NCBI RefSeq assembly: GCF_000003815.2
Contig: NC_049994.1
Span: forward strand, 13,800,284-13,860,283
Source of the DNA: Branchiostoma floridae
Taxonomy: Eukaryota; Chordata; Leptocardii; Amphioxiformes; Branchiostomatidae
DNA length: 60,000 bases
Reading direction: 5' to 3'
Shown here: positions 52,626 through 60,000 of the stretch, in pieces
How positions within the stretch are numbered: the stretch's first letter is position 1
How the letters are laid out: each line of letters starts with the position of its first letter
Position numbers and translations under genes: made by a program
The notes under the pieces: model-generated
Seen by the model: the letters and a program-made list of their open reading frames with translations, nothing else
Database searches by the model: none
What the model was told of the DNA's origin: nothing

Positions 52626-54878
52626 CCGTACCTGTCATTATTGGCGTTATCGTGATGACCTCTATCAAAACTGGGAACCACAAACGTACTGATCATGGCG
52701 GGCACCTTGCAGATATGATGGAAATAGGAACTTTGATTTATCAAAAAAAAATCTGTATTATTCACACAATACGATAAAGTTGAACCTGTGCATACGTATT
52801 GTAGATGCAGCAAGATATTTCCATTCTTATACCTCTATAATTATCCTTCTGTCTTATCACTATGAGCGTGCATTGAGGTTTTTTTTATTCCATAAAGAGG
52901 CAAGGCTTGATTTCAAAGGACATTTCTACACTGACGGAGATTAGAGCCTGGGTGTAGACAAATATATTTCGTATATATCCACATGTGTCATGCTTTAAAG
53001 GGTTTATAGAGAAACCTATGTCACCTTAGCTTATTGAATCTATTTCGGTGAAGCTTCCACATTCCATGTTGTTATACAAATTTTAACATGTGTCCACATG
53101 TTGGGAAATACACGGATTTGAATTGTCATATACAATGAAAAACACTGTTAGTTAACTAGTTGAAATAAAAGGAAGATTGAAAAGTCACAAAATGTCAATA
53201 ATTCTAATCATGACAAACATACCAAGCGAATATGACGGATGGAAGGTAATACACTGCGAAGCCAGACGATCGTTACATGTTGTTTTTCTTCAGTAACCGG
53301 TCATTTCAGTGCCGCTGGGATCCCACGCGGCAATACAGTTCCCACACAACACTACAGTTGGGATCACACACGACTTTACAGCTTATCCTACGCGTCCCTT
53401 GGTACATGCCTACTTGTTGTAACTACTTGTGTTAATAGTCGATGGGCAAATCTTTTGAGAAGATCAAAGCTTGGACATGAACAAAGATTAAGAGATAAAC
53501 CAAAGCCCCATGTGCCTTTCAATGTTTCTTAGAATCTTCCAAGTGCCTTGTTCCTTGAGCAACAGATGAAGAGATTCATGTGAAGCATTTGATGCTTTTA
53601 ACATTTAAATTACTGAAGGCTGTGGCCAGCTCTTTTGTCTTTCTTAGAATTCCTAGATGTAGGTTGCTGCAGTCGTGAACATTTTTCAACATTTGCACTT
53701 AAACAACGAGCCTTCTTTAAGCATCTCTCTGACTACTCAGACTGACTGGCGACTGTTTTGAAACGCATTAATGTATGACTGAAAAGGCGCAGATCCACAT
53801 TTCTTACTTGGACCTGCCCTTAGTTATTCGCCTTAGATATTTGAACGTGCAAAGTCGAACTGTATCTCTTAATAATGTGGGGAAAATGACTATTTTTGAC
53901 TGAACAGGAACCGGTATTTGTTTAGGGATAAGCAATGTTTGAATGTGTGACTTCAAGTTATACCTATAGCACACATGATTCAACACGCAAAGGGACAGTT
54001 TATGGCGCCCCGTCACTCATTTCTCGACAGACTGGTGCCGTTCAGTTAGTTAGAAATTGCGGTAAGTCCAATTTTCCACAAATTACAGTTCTGCTTTCTT
54101 CAGAATTATTTCTATCAGCACAGTTCAAGATTCTTTGAGTTTAGTCCAGCCAAAGTTTACATCGATGTTCTTTGAGAGCTATAGTTCGCCTCATTTGGAG
54201 AGATTTAGATCTTTACGTCGCCTTTACAAACCTATAGAATGATGTAGGCTCTCGATTTTCCTTACGACTGAGTTTTTAGGACATTTTGGATTGCATTTAC
54301 GCTTTCTAAAGGGAGGTAACCTTTGAGTTCTAATGGTCCAGTTACTTTTCGAGCTTAAACATGATCGCCTGTAGGATGAGAGGCTGTAATAGGTCTAGCT
54401 GGATTTGAACATTACTCTTTCGCCCTATCAAAGCCGGGTCATTCCTGCCCAGTGCGCTGATGAATTGTCTCCATCCGCTCAAAGGTTTTAGGCCTCCCAG
54501 CATTATCTTTACCCCCAACGGGCTCGTTCCAATAAGGGCTTGACGAGGTTATAATGAGCTGTTTTGGACCAGTGAATAAATGGTTTATGTTCAATCTCCT
54601 CCTTTTATCAATCCGTCGGTGCCTGGATTTGCAGAAGATGCTTTCGTCCCCCTACTAACACCCCGAACCTTTTGCCAGCCTTGTTGTTTAATCTTGAGAG
54701 AAAATGGGCTAGTCTAGTCTCCATACCTCTTCAGACAGAAAGTAGATAGAAAGGCTGCTTCTAGAGTTTCCTGTGCTTTAATTGAAGTGCTTAGATTGCA
54801 GTGTTGAGGGCTATTGATCGGGTGTGATGGCATTGCGGTTCTTATCTGTCATCACCTGCCACCATGTTATTGAATGTT
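52626..54878. other. No supported gene, 2.3 kb
   Basis: 54380-54680 is an unusually non-repetitive, mixed-composition stretch (many complete words such as TTTTATCAATCCGTCGGTGC) and could be a conserved non-coding element. The plus ORF at 53239-53532 (97 codons) is unrecognised. Confidence 0.35.
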
Positions 54879-55121
54879 AAGGTGGTCTCTCACTGCACTT
54901 GCGGCACCGGTGCTGCGGGTTTCGTAGATGACTCAACGAATTTTAGAGATAAAGAACGAATTTTCTTCCACTTTGTGCATTTTGTTGTCTTCTAAGTCAT
55001 ACTTTTACGTATTACTAAATATCTAAATTATTAGAAATTGGAGAAAATAGCCAAACAGTGCCGCAGTAAACGAACTTCACAGTGCCGCACCGGTACCCCA
55101 AGTGCAGTGAGAGTGCACCTT
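54879..55121 (+). mobile_element. MITE family 2, copy B
   Basis: A 243-bp element with about 40-bp imperfect terminal inverted repeats: AAGGTGGTCTCTCACTGCAC at the left and, reverse-complemented, AAGGTGCACTCTCACTGCAC at the right. About 80 percent similar to copy A at 15980-16216 in the same orientation. Both arms contain the palindromic CCGGTRC core. No clear target-site duplication. Confidence 0.85.
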
Positions 55122-56555
55122 TCGGGTGCAGACTATTCAACATCAGGGCTATAGGGAGGTACGCTTTTGCCAGGAAACAGTGTCTCTTATTTGTGATACC
55201 TTGCACGTTATAAGGCTTAAGGGCTTATGGAATTCAAAATGGCGACTGAATAGATCGTACTTGGGGAGAAGAAAAGGTGGTGTCATTCCATCCTCACACA
55301 AACATGCCTACAACGAAATGGTGCCATGCTACATGTTATCGTCGTTATGATACATAACGTTATTTATATAAGGACCAACAAAAACTTATTTCTGAAATTT
55401 GATCTTATTTTCGCTTGGATTATTCTTCATCAATTTTTGCTTAGCCATATTGATTGATCTTAGCCGATAGGGGGCGCGATTGTACGGCATAGTAGACTTT
55501 CAAGAGCATGTGAGTCTTGCGAAGTTTCATTTTACTATACCCCACAGGCTGTTAATATACATTGTATGTAAGATGATTTTTTACTATGTAGTTTGGAGTA
55601 GCGAGCAGTGGGAATGAACCAAAACAGACTATTTTCAAGAGTGTTCTCATGCAACAAAAATCACTTTGTTTTCTTTGATCGTCAAAGAGGAATAGGGACT
55701 CTGATAATGCGTTGACAGATTATCATTAGCATGAAGTTTAGCACTCATTTCCATTTTACTTAATATACAAAGTAGAGGCAGCTGGTACAATGGAATCGAA
55801 GTAAATCTTGAGAAATAGAATATATACAAGAATTCTGATTGTGACAAGTATTTTCAGAAACGCTAAGCACTGTTATAGGATTAACCAATAACCACAGGGT
55901 AAGATCTATACCATCTCAAGGATCTTTAATATTTTGATAACTAATCCAATCAATCATTTGATCATGAAATACGTGATTATTATAATTAATCGAAGGTTGC
56001 TTTCGATTCCTCTTCAATGTGTCTTTCTTTACGAGAAATTGAGCATTTTGCAAGGAGTTAAGCTGATCTCAGAATGTATCCTTTATTGATACAGCTTTGC
56101 AAGCCGTTCAGAAGTAGAGCTTACTAGTTGTGACCTAGCTCACAGAGATGACGACGTTAACGATACGTTTATGTATGCATGTAATTTGCTGTTTTATAAC
56201 ACCGCTTTGATGTTTATTAATGTCCTATCACGCTAATGACTTCATGCGACCCAACATTCTTTGCCAAGACATGCAATTATGCATTTTCAACGACGAGGCT
56301 TCCGAAATTCATATGCTATCTGATTGGGCTTTTTCAGTATCTGTTGTACACATTTTCGTCTCATAAGTAGACCATATCTCTGACCACATTCGTACATTTG
56401 CAGTCCAAAACAAGCCGCGTGTGTCCCGATATTGGGATGAATTTCCCCCCCAGCGCAGGTGCATCGTAGTTACCACTGGAGCGAATTAGGTCACTGGTTA
56501 ATGAAGTATTGACAAGCTATCACCTTCCTTCTTTTTGCCAATTAATAGATTTCAC
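55122..56555. other. No gene seen
   Basis: AT-rich with a short GC-richer patch near 55470-55500. No supported ORF or repeat. Confidence 0.4.
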
Positions 56556-56690
56556 GGTGTGTTAAAGATTTCTGATCCGTCTTAAAGATTTTTTGTGTCT
56601 ACCAAAGATTTCTGGTGCCTACTAAAGATCGCTTGTTTGTATAAAAGATTTCTGGTGTCTATTAAAGATTTCTGGTGTTTCCCAATAGTA
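56556..56690 (+). repeat. Minisatellite, about 22-bp unit
   Basis: Six units containing AAAGATTTCTGGTGTCTA or variants, with AAAGAT at about 56567, 56584, 56606, 56625, 56645 and 56664. Confidence 0.9.
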
Positions 56691-57239
56691 CAGATGGTGA
56701 GAACATGATGCGAAAAAAAATCTGAAAATAAGCAGAGAATTAGACATAGCGTCCTTACACTTCTACGTCATATGCTAAAACAGCAAGGCAAAAGTTTTGA
56801 GAGAATGAAATCTGAGAGACTAATTGCCGAATTGCTAATCTAGGACTCAAATTAATCTTAACTCTTCCTATTGAGGTCGGGTCTAATATAAGGCAACGGC
56901 ATTGAATATTCAATAAAATCAATAATATAAATCGTAATTAAAGCTTTTCAGGGCCATCAGCTAAAATTGTGATTAAGGTCTTATATTATTGATACATTGT
57001 TGAAGCTTCGATCTCATTAATTTCACGCTTAGCGCTGCTTTACTCATTAAACGCCCATCTCCCCAAGCAGCAGCCTTGCTTGTACGTTAGTCCTTTCATG
57101 CACCATTCATAGGGTGGTATCAAGCTAAGATTGTCCTACTTTCTTCATCGGTGCCCTGGTCTAACGACGATTCATCAACGCTCACTCGATGACAGTCCTT
57201 CCTCATCATACGCAGATCCCGAGTCAGCATGGCAAGTTC
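56691..57239. other. No gene seen
   Basis: No supported feature. Confidence 0.4.
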
Positions 57240-57545
57240 TCCGTTCTTGTGTTGTTACCTTCGCCTAGAAGGTTATATTTTGGGTAGAGTTTGTATGTGT
57301 GTGTGTTAAAGACCAACATAACGGGAGAATACTTGGATGGGTTGTCTTCATAGTTGGTTTAGTGGTACATGGTGGATCTTGATAAGACCTTGAAACGATT
57401 AGATTTTTGGCACCTAGTGACTTGCTATGACAGGTACTGCAGTGGAACTTTCGGGTTTGATATCTCGAGTTCTGGACATACTATGATCTCGTTTGTTTTA
57501 GTGGTAAATATCTCTTTGGGCAGCGATTAAGTGATGTATGTTTGA
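57240..57545 (+). repeat. Dispersed CGCCTAGAAGGTTATATTTTG-type repeat
   Basis: The run GAAGGTTATATTTTGGGTAG, then a TTTGTATGTGTGTGTG tract, TTGTCTTCATAGTTGG, GATCTTGATAAGACCTTGAA and GGAACTTTCGGGTTTGATAT matches, from memory, a repeat common in marine invertebrate genomes. Only one copy is in the window, so the call rests on recollection. Confidence 0.35.
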
Positions 57546-59208
57546 GCCCCTAGTTATCTATGCATAGGTAATGAATGCACAATCTGCCATACCTCGATCT
57601 TGCGGTCATTTTTCTATCAGATGGTTAGTATGCATTTAAAGGTGAGAAAAAAATTCGGTATTGATATAAATCTAACAGTGCGGTAGATTTCCTAATGGTA
57701 ACTACTATTTGATGACTGGAAGAGGCCAGTTGCTATTGCGACAATAGGAAGTATTGCATAACATATATGCTATCATTGTATGTGTTCCAGATTTCTCACC
57801 ATACATATCCCCATTGGCATGTCGGTCACATCTCGCATCCCAATGGTTGGCATTACAAATACAATTTGTAGACTGGTGATTGATAAAAGCCAAGCTAAAG
57901 GTTGTTAAATCCAGACAGATCATGCAGATTCGCTACACCAATTATCTTATTTGAAAATACCCCATTTTGCAATGAGCATAAGTGTCATGCGATCCAGGAA
58001 AGCGTTTCTTTGAGCGCTACCTATTTTCCATTTTATATGGGATATCACTCAAAACTATATAGACCACCTGAGACTGCGCCGCTCTGCATGCTGACATGTC
58101 TACTTTTTCTACTGGCAATAAAAGCCTTGTTCATAAATGTACTTCATGTACGCATTGCCTGTTATACATGTTTTTGTAATGTCAACATAGGATTCCTGAA
58201 AAAAATCATAAGATTTCTATTTTACACTATTCGCTGTTTGGAGGGTAGACATGTAGATGTATGTATAGGATTCATATAAACATGTATATAGATATCAAGT
58301 ACGCCTGATATTCCAAATGCAATTTATAGACAGCATCTTTGAAAAAACTCACAACAGTCTCATCCTATAGCAGACGAAAAACACACCCTTAATGGTAATA
58401 GTTGCGTTCGTAAAAGGATTACATATCTCAAATATCCCCGTGTGTGTTTTATTTCGTTCAGAGTATTCCCGTAATTTGATGATTTTAGAATGAGTTAATA
58501 GTGTGATATCTAAGACAGTATTCCATGCATAACTCGACTCACTGACGCATAACTTCCTGGGGAAAACCTGCCGTAATAATTAAATGCTACCTCAGCAATT
58601 CTACGTAACCGATATCTTTGCAATCAATAACATCTTGTAAAATTTGCGAATTTCCTTGGTTTAAAGATTTTTCAACCTCGACAACGTATTTCCTGAACTT
58701 CCCTTTGGCTAGCCGGCTTCCCATCTTGTAATCGTTGTGCTTAATCGTTATTTTACCCAACTTTGTAATCAAATTGCATCTTTACCCTGTCGTTATCTTC
58801 TTGTTTCTCAGAAACATTCCACATCAGGACCTTTTAGATTGAAGTTACGTTCTGCCTGCACAAGCGTGGTCTGTGATGTAGGCAGGGGTCAAACCATTCC
58901 CTCCTGTGCAATACACATTAGCGTTGGAGCCATGATGCTCATCATTGCTGACGTTACGAGTATCATACTGATTTCTCCTCCTTATCAATTAAGATAGCAG
59001 CTTCGCAGGATATTAAGCGTTTTCTCATCGCGCACCATTTAGCTTGATGTGTGCGCGACAGGTAGCCGGGACACGTCATTCATCAGAAGATGTGAGTCCG
59101 ATACGTGACCCGCAATTATGGGATGGGTAGTCAGCCCCGGTGCATTTAGGGTAGACATTGATTATTGGGTTGGATAGCTACAAGAAGAGGCCGTGGCTGG
59201 GAGGTGGC
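57546..59208. other. No supported gene, 1.7 kb
   Basis: The plus ORF at 57902-58279 (125 codons) is Cys- and Phe-rich in AT-rich DNA, with no recognised domain. Nothing else stands out. Confidence 0.4.
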
Positions 59209-59620
59209 CGTCGGTATGTAAGCTCCTTCGTTTAGGTAAGATATCACTTACTTTCTTGGTAAAAATTACTACTAAAATATACCAGAAAAGCGTCATGATA
59301 ACATTCAAAACTTTCATTAGATGAGTAGCTTTGGAACGGATGTACATTGCGAGGACATGGTTCTTCTCATTATGAATCCATGTTTGGACATGAATCATGT
59401 CGGTACGTAAGCTCCTTCGTATTAGGTAAGATATCTTCAGAATCACTCTCTTTCTTGGTAAAAATTACTACTAAAATATACCAGAAAAACTTCATGATAA
59501 CATGACGTGTATATATATTCAAAACTTTCATTAGATGAGTAGCTTTGGAACGAATGTATATTGCAAGCACGCGTTGACATGCTTCTTCTCATTATGGATC
59601 TATGTTTCGACATGAATGAT
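59209..59620 (+). repeat. Tandem duplication, about 190-bp unit
   Basis: Unit 1 (59209-59399) and unit 2 (59400-59620) share GTCGGTAYGTAAGCTCCTTC, TTTCTTGGTAAAAATTACTA and TTTCATTAGATGAGTAGCTT at high identity. Unit 2 has extra short insertions (for example TTCAGAATCACTC and GACGTGTATATAT). The paired minus-strand ORFs of 94 and 66 codons derive from this duplication. Confidence 0.92.
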
Positions 59621-60000
59621 TTAGTTGGTGTTGCAGGTACAGAAGCAGATGTTCATACCTATGTGACCTATTGTAAGCACAGTTTATCCTATTCACCGTT
59701 GCGGAGAATTTTTAGAGAGCCCTTACATATGCATACATATGCCCTCACGTATGCATACATGCTCATTACGGAGCAACATGTTTACCTGGTGATATGCATA
59801 TGGGCAGCTTTCTTGATGCTTGCCTAGGAGTAGCTACGTTTGAAGACATGGTAGCACCGCTAGCACTCACCTGTGTATGTTTTGGTGATGTGATGGAGGA
59901 TATGATAGGGGTATGCGTAGAGAACATCAACAGCACAACGATACCCAATGCTCTGTGGCATTGTTATCGGTATGTTATGTGTCTGCTAAATCCGCATATT
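59621..60000. other. No gene seen
   Basis: Contains a cluster of CATATGCATACATATGC words at 59727-59762. The plus ORF here is unrecognised. Confidence 0.4.

Noticed and set aside
58737-58997. 86-codon plus-strand ORF
   Set aside because: Composition is reasonable but no domain, Kozak context or splice sites were found to support it.

Overview
The window reads as a repeat-rich, gene-poor piece of an invertebrate deuterostome nuclear genome, most likely amphioxus (Branchiostoma). Grounds seen in the sequence are: no dense ORFs, an AT-leaning background, three assembly gaps (270, 100 and 100 N), microsatellites, a tRNA-derived SINE, decayed non-LTR retrotransposon 3' ends and many short inverted-repeat DNA transposons (MITEs). 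The assignment to amphioxus rests on my recollection of several of these repeat families and was not tested by a search. There is no bacterial or organellar content, no CRISPR array, no rRNA gene and no intact tRNA gene.

Layout. 0-3 kb: a CRE plus E-box cluster, a duplicated coding-like segment split by a SINE with target-site duplications, and a reverse transcriptase (RT) C-terminal fragment. 5-5.6 kb: a CpG-rich stretch with good splice signals. 7-9 kb: gap, two retroelement 3' tails and a hammerhead-ribozyme-like motif. 10-13.3 kb: TA and CA/CG microsatellites, two gaps, a MITE containing one gap, and two non-LTR C-termini of different families. 15.3-16.2 kb: a MITE inserted into a duplicated segment (empty site present next door), then a second MITE family. 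18-19 kb: a convincing 53-nt exon candidate and a coding-like minus-strand ORF. 22.3-25.4 kb: tandem repeats, a 32-bp palindromic insertion with 8-bp TSDs, and a large inverted repeat. 25.6 kb: a second, weaker hammerhead-like site. 26.7-28 kb: a membrane-protein-like ORF and small exon candidates. 29.9-30.8 kb: a 930-bp foldback element flanked by TA. 35 kb: two retroposon tails that share a hairpin with the SINE. 37.5 kb: a possible first coding exon. 39.8-40.6 kb: a tandem array. 41.4 kb: another hammerhead-like repeat, then coding-like ORFs. 42.7-44.8 kb: two more RT C-termini and a pentanucleotide satellite. 47-57.5 kb: more MITEs, minisatellites, and two GC-rich patches. 59.2-59.6 kb: a tandem duplication.

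I see no complete multi-exon gene. The window is best read as introns and/or intergenic DNA, with at most a few isolated exons. The most notable signals are RNA-level. Two copies of one repeat, on opposite strands, can fold into a hammerhead core whose stem II differs in sequence but keeps its pairing. Three retroposon tails share a 3' hairpin whose stem has several compensatory changes. The hammerhead-like repeat fits Penelope-like retroelement terminal repeats, which are known to carry hammerhead motifs, but no Penelope protein is visible here.
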